Positions 8,075-15,517 are shown, counted from the stretch's first letter. The stretch is 62,147 bases of DNA from an uncultured Lachnospiraceae bacterium (GCA_934418125.1 CAKRWT010000013.1:1-62147); one strand, 5' to 3'. Translations and numbers: made by a program. Notes: generated by a model from the sequence alone, not told the origin.

Positions 8075-9256
8075 TTATTCTTCTGCTGTAGCTTCCTCAG
8101 TATCCTCGGAAGTCTCTGCATCCTCGGTTTCCTCATCGGAAGATTCTTCGGTTGTCTCTTCCTCTGTGGTGTCTTCGGTTGTGGTTGTCTCTGCCGGAGT
8201 TGTGGTAATTGCCGCATTCTCCATTAAGAAATCCATTACCTTGTCTGCCATCAGGAATTCCTTAAAGGTTTCCATATCTGCACTCTTCTTGAAATCCTCT
8301 ACAGAGTCATAACCATAGGCTTCCACCCTATCGTTAACCGCTGCATCGATTTCATCCTGTGTCAGTTCAATTCCTTCTGCATTGGCGATTGCCTGTAACA
8401 TGACATACTGCTGTGCTGTTGTCCGTGCATTTTCCTTTAATGTTTCCGGATAAGTGTCAGCGTCCATTCCATAATAAGCACTCATGTACTGGTCCAGTGA
8501 CATGCCCTGACTGGTTGCCTGTGTGGTCATGCTGTCAATAACGGTATTATAATATCTGTTTACCATTTCTTCCGGCATTTCCTTAAAAGTACAGTTTGCC
8601 ATAATGCCATCGGTAATCTGTTTCTTGATAGAATTCTCGTAGGTAGATACTGCATCATCATAGAACAGGTTATACACATAATCTTTGAATTCTGCTACGG
8701 TATTGCAGCCATCAATTGCCAGGGATGCTACGAAATCATCGGTCAGTTCCGGTGTCTCGGATACGGAAATACCGTTGATGGTCACATCAAATACAACCGG
8801 TTTGCCTGCCAGGTCAGGATTGTTGTCATAAGGGTCCGGGAAAGTAAGGTTCAGTGTTACCTCTTCCCCTATCTCATGTCCAATAAGTCCATCTTCAAAT
8901 CCGTCAATAAAGCTGCCGGAGCCGATTACCAGGTCATAGGAACCAGTACCGCCGTCAAACGCTTCTCCGTCCTGATATCCCACATAGTCAATGCTTACGG
9001 TATCGCCTTCCTGTACGGCACGTCCTGTTACTTCCGTGTCGGTTGCATTTCTGGATAAAATATAGTTGATATAGGAATCAACGATTCCATCCGCTACCAC
9101 AGGCTCTGTTTCTTCTGCTTCAATTCCCATGTAATTACCAAGGGTTACATACTTTTCCGGTGTAATGTCTTTGACATATTCTTTGCTTCCACATGCCATA
9201 AGAAGCATGGTTGCCGCAGTAATTGCCGTAACCAGTCTTACTTTGTTTTTTTTCAT
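8075..9256 (-). CDS. Trigger-factor-like FKBP peptidyl-prolyl isomerase lipoprotein
   Basis: This 393-aa lipoprotein starts at the ATG at 9256, supported by GAGGA nine bases upstream; the longer frame adds residues before a clear signal peptide. The signal ends in the lipobox LLMAC. The FKBP-type domain (about residues 75-170) contains GDTVSIDYVG, FDGGTGSYDLVIGSGSFIDGFEDGL and the turn DNNPDLAGKPVVFDV. A helical trigger-factor C-like chaperone domain follows (about 175-340), then an acidic Thr/Glu-rich tail. It probably assists folding of exported proteins on the outer face of the membrane, doing the job PrsA does in Bacillus. Its promoter is divergent from that of the gene at 9529. Confidence 0.88.
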   Translation of the reverse strand: MKKNKVRLVTAITAATMLLMACGSKEYVKDITPEKYVTLGNYMGIEAEETEPVVADGIVDSYINYILSRNATDTEVTGRAVQEGDTVSIDYVGYQDGEAFDGGTGSYDLVIGSGSFIDGFEDGLIGHEIGEEVTLNLTFPDPYDNNPDLAGKPVVFDVTINGISVSETPELTDDFVASLAIDGCNTVAEFKDYVYNLFYDDAVSTYENSIKKQITDGIMANCTFKEMPEEMVNRYYNTVIDSMTTQATSQGMSLDQYMSAYYGMDADTYPETLKENARTTAQQYVMLQAIANAEGIELTQDEIDAAVNDRVEAYGYDSVEDFKKSADMETFKEFLMADKVMDFLMENAAITTTPAETTTTEDTTEEETTEESSDEETEDAETSEDTEEATAEE

Positions 9257-9327
9257 AATATTTTCCTCAAATCTCTTTTTTTTTCCTGAATATTGCATCA
9301 TTTCCACCTGATGTAACATCGTGAGCT

Positions 9328-9356
9328 ATTATAGCATGAATCGCTACTTCTTTAAA
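9328..9356 (-). promoter_or_regulatory. Promoter of the FKBP lipoprotein gene
   Basis: The minus strand has TATAAT at 9333-9328 and TTTAAA at 9356-9351 with a 17-bp spacer. The start codon is about 70 nt downstream. Confidence 0.55.
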
Positions 9357-9461
9357 GAGTTTCTTCCAAATAATCACGGAATATTCATATTTACACTGCC
9401 ACTTGCCGGACAGGTTCCGAACAGTTCTCTCCTGAATGCTGACAGAATCCATAATTACCCA

Positions 9462-9490
9462 TTGCTTAAAACCGCAATCAATGATAAAAT
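9462..9490 (+). promoter_or_regulatory. Promoter of the membrane-anchored protein gene at 9529
   Basis: TTGCTT (9462-9467) and TAAAAT (9485-9490) are separated by exactly 17 bp, and CGGAGG lies just before the start codon at 9529. Confidence 0.65.
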
Positions 9491-9528
9491 ATGCTTTACA
9501 CAAAGTACCAGAATTCGGAGGTAATTTC

Positions 9529-10005
9529 ATGAATACAGTAACCATTGTTTTGTTAGTTATTTTAGCCGTGCTGATTGTTGTCGTAGTGGCTTTATATTTC
9601 CTTGGCAAAAAGGCACAGAAAAAGCAAAACGAACAGCAGGCACAGATTGATGCCATGAAGCAGACCATTTCCATGCTGATTATTGACAAGAAGCGGATGA
9701 AGTTAAAGGATGCCGGTCTTCCCCAGGCAGTTTTAGACCAGACTCCCAAGATGCTTCGCGGTTCCAAACTCCCGGTTGTTAAGGCAAAAGTCGGACCGCA
9801 GATTATGACTTTAATCTGTGAGGAACGTATCTTTGATTCCGTACCGGTTAAGAAAGAGGTAAAAGCCGTTGTCAGTGGCATCTACATTACCGATGTAAAG
9901 GGTCTTCACGGAAAACAGCCTGTCGTAGAGCAGAAAAAGAAGAGCAAATTCAAACAGCTTGTGGAAAAGGCTCAGGAAAAAGCAGGTGCAAAACCGGTTA
10001 AATAA
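9529..10005 (+). CDS. Single-pass membrane protein of unknown function
   Basis: This 158-aa protein starts at ATG 9529, eight bases after CGGAGG; an earlier in-frame start at 9436 would begin upstream of the promoter. Residues about 4-24 are one strongly hydrophobic helix (VTIVLLVILAVLIVVVVALYF), followed by a short Lys/Gln-rich coiled coil (about 26-58). A central alpha/beta region contains KMLRGSKLPVVKAKVGPQIMTLICEERIFDSV, and the tail is Lys-rich. The gene has its own promoter and terminator. I do not recognise a domain; it looks like a small membrane-anchored cytoplasmic protein of the Lachnospiraceae type. Confidence 0.75.
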   Translation: MNTVTIVLLVILAVLIVVVVALYFLGKKAQKKQNEQQAQIDAMKQTISMLIIDKKRMKLKDAGLPQAVLDQTPKMLRGSKLPVVKAKVGPQIMTLICEERIFDSVPVKKEVKAVVSGIYITDVKGLHGKQPVVEQKKKSKFKQLVEKAQEKAGAKPVK

Positions 10006-10018
10006 GTTAAATCAAGTA

Positions 10019-10060
10019 AAAACAGTGGTTCCTAATGCAGGAAGCCACTGTTTTCTTTTG
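10019..10060. terminator. Terminator between convergent genes
   Basis: AAAACAGTGG (10019-10028) pairs with CCACTGTTTT (10045-10054), followed by CTTTT on the plus strand. It ends the gene at 9529 and overlaps the last codons of the convergent gene ending at 10032. The A-rich left side may let it act both ways. Confidence 0.75.
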
Positions 10061-10478
10061 GGCTGATATCAATTTTAATATGACAGTCTGTCAAAAACTC
10101 ATAATTCACGTCTAACGCATATTCTACATCCACCAGAATCCGTTCTTCCGTTTCCTCCACCTGAATCTTCCTGGTATCAATCCCGATTAAAAGTGGTCCG
10201 AAGGGGGTATTGTAGTTGGTCATGTTTTTCTTATTTTCCTCAAAGACCATGTGCACGTTCACCAGCCCGTTTCGCACCAGTTCCAGACAATGGTCGCTGA
10301 TTTTCAGGCGGTTTTTGGTAGGTTGTGTGAACCCTTCCGTTACCTCCTCGTACAGCACATAGTGCTTATCATTTTTCTTATAATAATCCCCTATGGTCAG
10401 GGTTTCAATCCGGTCTGCATCGGCTTCCCGCTGGTCAAACTGCAACCCCTGCAAGGATAACAATACTTCTTTTGTCAT
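10032..10478 (-). CDS. DUF1934 beta-barrel domain protein
   Basis: This 148-aa protein matches the DUF1934 (YwiB-like) family in length and pattern: an N-terminal MTKEVLLSLQG strand, YYKKNDKHYVLYEE, then KISDHCLELVRNG, FGPLLIGIDT and a final strand pair. The family forms a small calycin-like barrel; the ligand is not known to me. I start it at 10478 because GAGGA sits nine bases upstream; the longer frame from 10514 would overlap murI. Placed directly after murI on the same strand, with the start 22 bases beyond the murI stop, it is probably co-transcribed with murI. Confidence 0.8.
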   Translation of the reverse strand: MTKEVLLSLQGLQFDQREADADRIETLTIGDYYKKNDKHYVLYEEVTEGFTQPTKNRLKISDHCLELVRNGLVNVHMVFEENKKNMTNYNTPFGPLLIGIDTRKIQVEETEERILVDVEYALDVNYEFLTDCHIKIDISPKENSGFLH

Positions 10479-10500
10479 AACATTTTCCTCATGATATCTG

Positions 10501-11346
10501 TTAATACTTCTCAATGTCGATTACTTTGGCAGATAAAATGCCGTATGTAAGGATAGAATTGGCAAACCGCTGGAACTTATCAGCTGCATCACTGACATAA
10601 AACCGGTATAGTTCTGTGCCCAGCCCGGGACGATGTTCACTTTCCAGTCCGTTTTGCTTCAATAATCTTTTCAATTCCCTTGCTGTTTCATAAGCCGGAT
10701 TTACCAGGGTTACCGCATCCCCCATAATCTTGCCTACGGTAGAACGTATCAGGGGATAATGAGTGCAGCCAAGAATCAGCGTATCGATTCCCACATCTAT
10801 CAGTTCGGTCAGGTAACGTCTTGCGATTTCATCGGTTACCGGGTCTTCCCACAGTCCTTCTTCGACCAATGGGACGAAAAGTGGACAGGCTTTGGCTAAT
10901 ACCTGCGCCTTTGGGTTATTTTCTTCTATGTAACGGTTGTAGATACAGCTTCCAATGGTGGCTTCTGTGGCGATAACCCCGATTTTGCCGTTCTTTGTGG
11001 CTTCGATTGCCGCCCTGGCTCCCGGTTTCACTACACCGATAATCGGAATATCCACTTCCTTTTCCAGTTCATCCAACGCATAGGCACTGGCTGTATTACA
11101 CGCTACAACGATTGCCTTTACCTTCTGGGTCTGGAGAAAACGCACAATCTGTCTCGAAAATTTCGTTACGGTTTCTTTGGATTTACTGCCGTAAGGAACT
11201 CTGGCTGTATCTCCAAAATATACAATTCTCTCATTGGGAAGCTGCCGTATAATCTCTCTGGCTACCGTCAGTCCACCCACACCGGAATCAAACACGCCGA
11301 TAGGGCTGTTGCGGAATTCTTCCTCACTTAATATATTGCTTTCCAT
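10501..11346 (-). CDS. murI: Glutamate racemase
   Basis: This 281-aa protein makes D-glutamate for peptidoglycan. It has both catalytic cysteines in their family contexts: VACNTASA (about residues 80-87) and LGCTHYPL (about 192-199). The N-terminal substrate loop GVFDSGVGGLTV and the YFGDTARVPYG motif are also present. An N-terminal extension of about 15 residues precedes the core. The start at 11346 overlaps the upstream small gene by 23 bases, and GGTGGG precedes it, so translation may be coupled. It is cytoplasmic. Confidence 0.95.
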   Translation of the reverse strand: MESNILSEEEFRNSPIGVFDSGVGGLTVAREIIRQLPNERIVYFGDTARVPYGSKSKETVTKFSRQIVRFLQTQKVKAIVVACNTASAYALDELEKEVDIPIIGVVKPGARAAIEATKNGKIGVIATEATIGSCIYNRYIEENNPKAQVLAKACPLFVPLVEEGLWEDPVTDEIARRYLTELIDVGIDTLILGCTHYPLIRSTVGKIMGDAVTLVNPAYETARELKRLLKQNGLESEHRPGLGTELYRFYVSDAADKFQRFANSILTYGILSAKVIDIEKY

Positions 11347-11563
11347 GATTTTCCCACCATTCTAAAAACTTACTACTGATTATAATCTGGTCCTCATCAG
11401 CAGTCAAAAAGTCTTTGTAATCCTCTAATTCTACTGCCACCTCTTTTCCATCTACAATGGCTACCGGCTGACAGGTATTTTCTGTAAAACACAGTTCCGG
11501 GTAGAGCAGTCCCCACCACACACAGGCAAGCACGCCCCATAATATGGTTTTACCCCTTTTCAT
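11324..11563 (-). CDS. Small signal-peptide or membrane-anchored protein upstream of murI
   Basis: This is a 79-aa frame: Lys-Arg start, a hydrophobic segment at about residues 6-22 (TILWGVLACVWWGLLYP), then about 55 polar residues ending WWENHGKQYIK. The frame is intact, on the operon strand, overlaps murI by 23 bases and has a plausible start, so I consider it real, though I recognise no family. The single hydrophobic helix could be an uncleaved anchor or a signal peptide (no clear lipobox). It may be a small envelope protein translated with murI. Confidence 0.55.
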   Translation of the reverse strand: MKRGKTILWGVLACVWWGLLYPELCFTENTCQPVAIVDGKEVAVELEDYKDFLTADEDQIIISSKFLEWWENHGKQYIK

Positions 11564-11651
11564 AACAGATGCTCCCTTCCATCAGCACTTATCCGCTGAC
11601 ATAAGGAGCATTGCCATGTTTTCCTATTTTATGCGTTTCTTTATTATTCTA

Positions 11652-12353
11652 TCATTTCTTTTTGCGCATTTCCAGTTGTTCATTTTCCAGACGAATCTGC
11701 CGTATGATAGATTTTTCCTGATTATCTATATGAAGCTTCGCTGCCTGCGCCGCGCGCTCCTTATCATTTTCCAGGATACTTTCATAAATCATTCTATGCT
11801 CTTCCACGAGATTATCATGACGGCTTTCGTCCTTAATATACTCAAAGCGGTAACGATACATCTGCTCTGAGAGGTTATTGATGAGCTGAATCAGCCGTTT
11901 ATTTCCGGTTGCCTGCACGATAATATCATGGAGTGCCACATCTGCCTCCGCAATGGCTGTCACATTCTTCGTCCTGGTTGCCCGTTCAAAGGTATCACAC
12001 GCCTGCCTTAACTGAGCTTTTTCCTCTTCACTGATTCTGTCACAGGCTAACTCTACACAGAGTGCATCCAGTGCCCGGCGCACTTCCAACACGTCCTTCA
12101 GGCTCTTCTCCGTAATCTGTGCTACCTCTGCCCCTCTGCGGGGTATCATAATTACAAGCCCTTCCAGTTCCAGTTTCCGGATAGCTTCCCTGATAGGTGT
12201 CCTGCTGACCCCCAGTTTATTTGCCAGATGAATCTCCATCAGGCGTTCTCCGGGTTTCAATTCCCCAGTCAGGATGGCTCTCCGTAGGGTATTAAACACC
12301 ACATCCCGCAGTGGAAGAAATTCATCCATGCTCACTGTAAAATTATCGCCCAT
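11652..12353 (-). CDS. GntR-family (FadR/FCD) transcriptional regulator
   Basis: This 233-aa regulator has an N-terminal winged helix-turn-helix (about residues 12-80) with the GntR signature GELKPGERLMEIHLANKLGVSRTPIREAIRKLE. The all-helical FCD ligand-binding domain follows (about 90-215) with metal-type histidines in DVALHDII and EEHRMIYE. FCD regulators usually sense small carboxylic acids or sugar acids. It sits 7 bp after ispE on the same strand, so it is probably co-transcribed, but the context gives no hint of its ligand. AAGGA precedes the start. Confidence 0.88.
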   Translation of the reverse strand: MGDNFTVSMDEFLPLRDVVFNTLRRAILTGELKPGERLMEIHLANKLGVSRTPIREAIRKLELEGLVIMIPRRGAEVAQITEKSLKDVLEVRRALDALCVELACDRISEEEKAQLRQACDTFERATRTKNVTAIAEADVALHDIIVQATGNKRLIQLINNLSEQMYRYRFEYIKDESRHDNLVEEHRMIYESILENDKERAAQAAKLHIDNQEKSIIRQIRLENEQLEMRKKK

Positions 12354-12360
12354 ATAGTCC

Positions 12361-13236
12361 TTACCTTTCTATGTCTTCCCGGATAGATGTCACGAAAATC
12401 TGTTTCGCATATTTCTTATCCGCAATCGCCTCTGCTGCTTTCTCTGCCTTGTCTTTTTCTGTAAAAACACCAAACACGGTAGGTCCGCTGCCACTCATCA
12501 GGGCATTTTCTGCCCCCCGCTCTTTCATCAGTGCCTTTATCTTCTCTATCACAGGATATTCTTTCGTTGTCACGGTTTCCAATACATTGCCCAGACGTTT
12601 CGTAATACCTTCCAGGCTGCCCTGCCGTAAAGCGGTTATCATGCCGTCAATATCCGGGTGGAATGTCAGGCTGTTGGCATGCAGGTTCTCGTAGACAAAT
12701 TTGGTGGATACATTGATATCCGGCTTGGCGATTACCAGATGGCACTTGGGCGGTGTAGGAAGCGGTGTCAGAATCTCCCCGATTCCTTCTGATAACATAG
12801 TACCACCCACTACACAATACGGAATATCTGCCCCCAGGGTAACCCCCAGCTTCTGCAACTGTTCTGTGGTATATCCTAAGTCAAACAATTCATTCATTCC
12901 CCGCAGGGTAGCTGCCGCATCAGAGCTTCCGCCTGCCATGCCTGCTGCAATGGGAATCCTTTTTACCAAAGTAATCCGGACACCCTCTTTCAGATTCCTT
13001 TCTTTCTTTAATAAATCAGCCGCCTTATAAATCAGATTGTCCTGGTTTATCGGCAGTTCTTCCTTATCTGTCTGAATCAGAATCTCCGGTGTGTCTATTT
13101 TCTCAAAAGTCAGTTCGTCATAGATGTCTACCGTCTGCATAATCATTTTCACTTCATGGTAGCCGTCCGGTCTGCGCCGCAGCACATCCAGACCGATATT
13201 GATTTTTGCATAAGCTCTCTGTGTTGTCCGTTCCAT
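12361..13236 (-). CDS. ispE: 4-diphosphocytidyl-2-C-methyl-D-erythritol kinase
   Basis: This 291-aa GHMP kinase of the non-mevalonate isoprenoid pathway phosphorylates CDP-methylerythritol. The N-terminal AYAKINIGLDVLRRRPDGYHEV motif binds substrate, the ATP-binding glycine loop is PIAAGMAGGSSDAAA (about 91-105), and the third GHMP motif is ALMSGSGPTVFGVF near residue 255. Length is normal. GAGGA precedes the ATG at 13236. A long-looped inverted repeat (13267-13321) lies in its 5' leader. Confidence 0.95.
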   Translation of the reverse strand: MERTTQRAYAKINIGLDVLRRRPDGYHEVKMIMQTVDIYDELTFEKIDTPEILIQTDKEELPINQDNLIYKAADLLKKERNLKEGVRITLVKRIPIAAGMAGGSSDAAATLRGMNELFDLGYTTEQLQKLGVTLGADIPYCVVGGTMLSEGIGEILTPLPTPPKCHLVIAKPDINVSTKFVYENLHANSLTFHPDIDGMITALRQGSLEGITKRLGNVLETVTTKEYPVIEKIKALMKERGAENALMSGSGPTVFGVFTEKDKAEKAAEAIADKKYAKQIFVTSIREDIER

Positions 13237-13266
13237 AGTGTTCCTCGTTTCTGTAAACTCTTTCAG

Positions 13267-13321
13267 GCAATTACGGGAAGAATCGTTTCTAACTATCCAA
13301 CATCATCTACTCCGTAATTGC
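13267..13321 (-). repeat. 10-bp inverted repeat in the ispE leader
   Basis: GCAATTACGG (13267-13276) and CCGTAATTGC (13312-13321) are exact complements separated by 35 bases, 31-85 nt upstream of the ispE start. It could be a leader stem or an operator pair. The rest of 13237-13422 holds a 16-bp palindrome AAAAACAGCTGTTTTT (13394-13409) and no gene that I can see. Confidence 0.5.
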
Positions 13322-13422
13322 ACTTTGTATACACAAGATTGTTCTTAATTTTATACAATCCGTGTCATTTTGTCAACTGTGACACACCACACAAAAAACA
13401 GCTGTTTTTCTCAATCTGTTGC

Positions 13423-13450
13423 TTCACAATCCCCTTATCTGTAGTATAAT
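13423..13450 (+). promoter_or_regulatory. Promoter of the structured leader and gene 13686
   Basis: TATAAT (13445-13450) lies 16 bp after TTCACA (13423-13428). A start near 13457 would place the mRNA 5' end at the first base of stem P1 of the folded leader. Confidence 0.65.
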
Positions 13451-13453
13451 AAA

Positions 13454-13669
13454 GTTGATATCAGTTCCGGGAGGAGTGCGGTTTTGCCCGTACTACCAGT
13501 GTCTAGGCTCGCACATTTGATTATCCCGTAGAACACTTGGTAGCTGATATCCCCTGCAAAGGGTTAAGAATATGACTCTGGCATACGATATATAGAATAA
13601 AGATACGATTAACTATGTAAAGAACGGACATTTCAAACGGATTTGATTGTACCGTATCACATCATATTC
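13454..13669 (+). ncRNA. Pseudoknotted structured RNA leader, family unknown
   Basis: The transcript between the promoter and the gene at 13686 can form an ordered fold. P1 is GATATCAG (13457-13464) with CTGATATC (13544-13551). Two stems lie inside it. CGGGA (13468-13472) pairs with TCCCG (13524-13528) and GTGCG (13476-13480) with CGCAC (13510-13514). Crossing these, CTACCAGTGT (13493-13502) pairs with ACACTTGGTAG (13533-13543, one bulged T), giving a pseudoknot. A second domain is closed by GAATATG (13568-13574) with CATATTC (13663-13669), which ends one base before the AAGGAGG of the gene, and holds GATACG (13602-13607) with CGTATC (13653-13658). This resembles a riboswitch or other regulatory leader. 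I could not match it to the c-di-GMP, 6S, TPP, FMN, SAM or other classes I know. Confidence 0.6.
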
Positions 13670-13685
13670 CAAGGAGGGACACAGC

Positions 13686-14312
13686 ATGAGCGTAAACGGA
13701 ATTACCAGTGCAACAAGTACCTATGATGCTTACCAGAGCACTGCAGCCAACACAGCAAAAGCAACCGAGGATGTAAAGGATACCAGTGCATCTTCTTCTA
13801 TTAAGGATGAAACCGGTGTGGTATATGAGCCTTCCAAAGACTCTGCTTCCACTTCCACTACTGCCAAGACTTACACACAGGATACCAACCTGGTAAATAA
13901 GTTAAAAGCAGATGCAGAAGCACATACCAAACAGTTACAGAACATCGTACAGCAGTTGATGACTAAACAGGGACAGACTTTCAACACTGCCAATGATATG
14001 TGGTCATTTCTGGCAAGCGGTAACTTTACTGTAGACGAAGCCACCAAAGCACAGGCACAGGCTGACATCGCAGAAGATGGTTACTGGGGTGTAGAACAGA
14101 CATCTGACCGTATTATTGACTTTGCTACTGCACTGACAGGCGGTAACCCGGACAAGATTGAAGAAATGCGTGATGCATTTAAGAAGGGTTATGAGCAGGC
14201 TGAGAAGACCTGGGGCGGTAAATTACCGGAGATTTCCCAGAAGACTTATGATGCCGTCATGGAGAAATTCGATAAGCTGGCTGAAGAAGCAGGACTTACA
14301 GCAAACGCATAA
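13686..14312 (+). CDS. Protein of unknown function with structured 5' leader
   Basis: This 208-aa protein starts at ATG 13686, nine bases after AAGGAGG. Residues 1-75 are Ser/Thr/Ala-rich and low in hydrophobics (MSVNGITSATSTYDAYQ...), a likely disordered head. Residues about 80-208 are helical and better ordered, with MTKQGQTFNTANDMWSFLASG, AQADIAEDGYWGVEQTSDRIIDFATALTGG and ISQKTYDAVMEKFDKLAEEAG. There is no signal peptide or membrane helix. The MSxNGITS-type head recalls proteins exported by flagellar-type or other non-Sec routes, but no flagellar gene is here, so that is only a thought. It is monocistronic, with its own promoter, folded leader and strong terminator, which suggests tight individual regulation. 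No domain name can be given. Confidence 0.8.
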   Translation: MSVNGITSATSTYDAYQSTAANTAKATEDVKDTSASSSIKDETGVVYEPSKDSASTSTTAKTYTQDTNLVNKLKADAEAHTKQLQNIVQQLMTKQGQTFNTANDMWSFLASGNFTVDEATKAQAQADIAEDGYWGVEQTSDRIIDFATALTGGNPDKIEEMRDAFKKGYEQAEKTWGGKLPEISQKTYDAVMEKFDKLAEEAGLTANA

Positions 14313-14324
14313 TACTGCAAACCA

Positions 14325-14365
14325 AAAAGTGGCTGAACCTCAGGGAACAGCCACTTTTATTTTAT
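14325..14365 (+). terminator. Rho-independent terminator after gene 13686
   Basis: AAAAGTGGCTG (14325-14335) pairs perfectly with CAGCCACTTTT (14348-14358), and the T-rich stretch TTTTATTTTA follows. Confidence 0.9.
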
Positions 14366-14370
14366 TATGT

Positions 14371-14418
14371 ATCTTTATTTCAATATATCTTTATTTCAAT
14401 ATATCTTTATCTCCATGC
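14371..14418. repeat. 16-bp tandem repeat, 2.7 copies
   Basis: ATCTTTATTTCAATAT occurs at 14371-14386 and again at 14387-14402, with a third partial copy at 14403-14418. It fills the gap between a terminator and the end of the convergent gene; no function is apparent. Confidence 0.8.
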
Positions 14419-14437
14419 ACTCTTATCCTCGTACTTT

Positions 14438-15088
14438 TTATCTCATGTACAGTCCTGCCAGCCGCATTTGTTCATCATAGGTAAGCCGGTAAGTGACACT
14501 GACATTTTCATACGCTACCATTATCTCGCCTACTGCATAATGGGTATGGTTCTGAACCAGTTCCACAATGTAGGCTGTGCCATAAGACACCGGCTGCCCG
14601 AATTCTTCTGCCATCTTCTCCTTTATCGGAACGATGGTCTCTTCCTTTAGAGTCGATGCCATTGCCGGGATGGCATTATCCTGCAATGCTTCGTAATCAT
14701 CCGCATCTAACAGACTGATTGTCTCCAACATGCTGCTTTCCACTTTGGCTTTATCAAAATACTGGCTGTCCTCTATGGCAATGGTCTTTGGCAGCATACG
14801 ACTGATTCCAGTCACAATAACCACTAATACAATGATGATTGCCAGCATAATCTTTCCAATCTTTGCCAGACGGTATTTTCTTTTCTCTTCGGCAGACAGA
14901 TTTTCATTGAAGCCTTCGGCAAACTCTTTGGCAGAGCCCATCTCCTCCAGGACTTCTTCTAAGGAAGCCCCCTGCTCCAGGCGCATGGCTATGTCTGTCT
15001 CCAACTGCTTCTTTATCTCCTTCTTCTTGGCACCCCCACACCGGATTTTCTTCATAACATCCTTAATATACGCATTCTGATTCTTCAT
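14438..15088 (-). CDS. DUF1700-like membrane protein with DUF3887-like C-terminus
   Basis: This 216-aa protein starts at ATG 15088, a few bases after GAGGAG. The N-terminal 60 residues are a DUF1700-type helical domain (MKKIRCGGAKKKEIKKQLETDIAMRLEQGASLEEVLEEMGSAKEFA). One membrane helix (about residues 78-98) comes next, then an extracytoplasmic DUF3887-like domain (about 110-216, with LDADDYEALQDNAIP and MAEEFGQPVSYGTAYIVE). DUF1700-type proteins are usually encoded just after a PadR repressor, exactly as here (PadR ends 77 bp upstream). The 77-bp gap holds a two-hairpin leader repeat that supplies its ribosome binding site. It is probably induced together with padR; the molecular function is not known to me. 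Confidence 0.75.
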   Translation of the reverse strand: MKNQNAYIKDVMKKIRCGGAKKKEIKKQLETDIAMRLEQGASLEEVLEEMGSAKEFAEGFNENLSAEEKRKYRLAKIGKIMLAIIIVLVVIVTGISRMLPKTIAIEDSQYFDKAKVESSMLETISLLDADDYEALQDNAIPAMASTLKEETIVPIKEKMAEEFGQPVSYGTAYIVELVQNHTHYAVGEIMVAYENVSVTYRLTYDEQMRLAGLYMR

Positions 15089-15092
15089 TTTA

Positions 15093-15158
15093 CTCCTCAT
15101 TTCTGCGCACGTTCTTTGCGCATACCGAGTTTGTGTCAAGTGCGCGCAGACACAAACC
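15093..15158 (-). repeat. Two-hairpin leader repeat carrying an RBS, copy A
   Basis: In RNA sense (minus strand) it holds hairpin 1, GTTTGTGTC/GACACAAAC (15157-15149 with 15137-15129; loop TGCGCGCACTT), then hairpin 2, TGCGCA/TGCGCA (15122-15117 with 15109-15104), then GAAATGAGGAG, the ribosome binding site of the gene at 15088. A second copy with the same plan is at 46402-46465, and half copies are at 18851-18919. Confidence 0.75.
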
Positions 15159-15165
15159 AACACCG

Positions 15166-15501
15166 TTACTGTTCCATAATTCGTGTAATTCCCTCTGAGA
15201 TATTCGCCCAGGTCTTTGCTATCTCTTCCAAGGCACCCTGTCCCTTTTGTGTGATTTCATAATACTTTCTGGGCACCTGTTTTCCATCACTTTCCAGCCA
15301 CTTGCTTTTTACCAGTCCTTCCTCCTCCAGCCGATACAGAATCGGGTACAAAGTACCGTCTTTTAGGGAAAATACTCCCTGGCTTTTTTCCTTCATTTCC
15401 TGAATCATCTGGTATCCATACTTTGGTTCCTCTTTCAGCAACTTTAACACCAGCATATCCAGAACACCTTTTTTCATCTGTCTTTCATACTTTTCCTGCA
15501 T
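15166..15501 (-). CDS. PadR-family transcriptional repressor
   Basis: This 111-aa protein has the PadR winged-helix signature: MKKGVLDMLVLKLLKEEPKYGYQMIQEM, then FSLKDGTLYPILYRLEEEGLVKSKW, RKYYEITQKG and a short C-terminal dimer helix. PadR proteins repress their own operon and release it on binding a ligand or drug. A perfect 11-bp-arm palindrome overlaps its promoter (15518-15544). The next gene on the strand is a DUF1700-like membrane protein, a standard partner. Confidence 0.93.
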   Translation of the reverse strand: MQEKYERQMKKGVLDMLVLKLLKEEPKYGYQMIQEMKEKSQGVFSLKDGTLYPILYRLEEEGLVKSKWLESDGKQVPRKYYEITQKGQGALEEIAKTWANISEGITRIMEQ

Positions 15502-15517
15502 AGAACCCTCCGTTCCG

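Noticed and set aside
9267..9881. 204-aa minus-strand reading frame opposite the gene at 9529
   Set aside because: It overlaps a gene with a good promoter, ribosome binding site and terminator, and its translation has no recognisable features.
13454..13560. 6S RNA or c-di-GMP riboswitch
   Set aside because: The folded core is only about 95 nt, too short for 6S, and the conserved GEMM sequence blocks are absent.
14371..14418. CRISPR-like repeats
   Set aside because: The 16-bp units are direct tandem copies without spacers and no cas gene is present.
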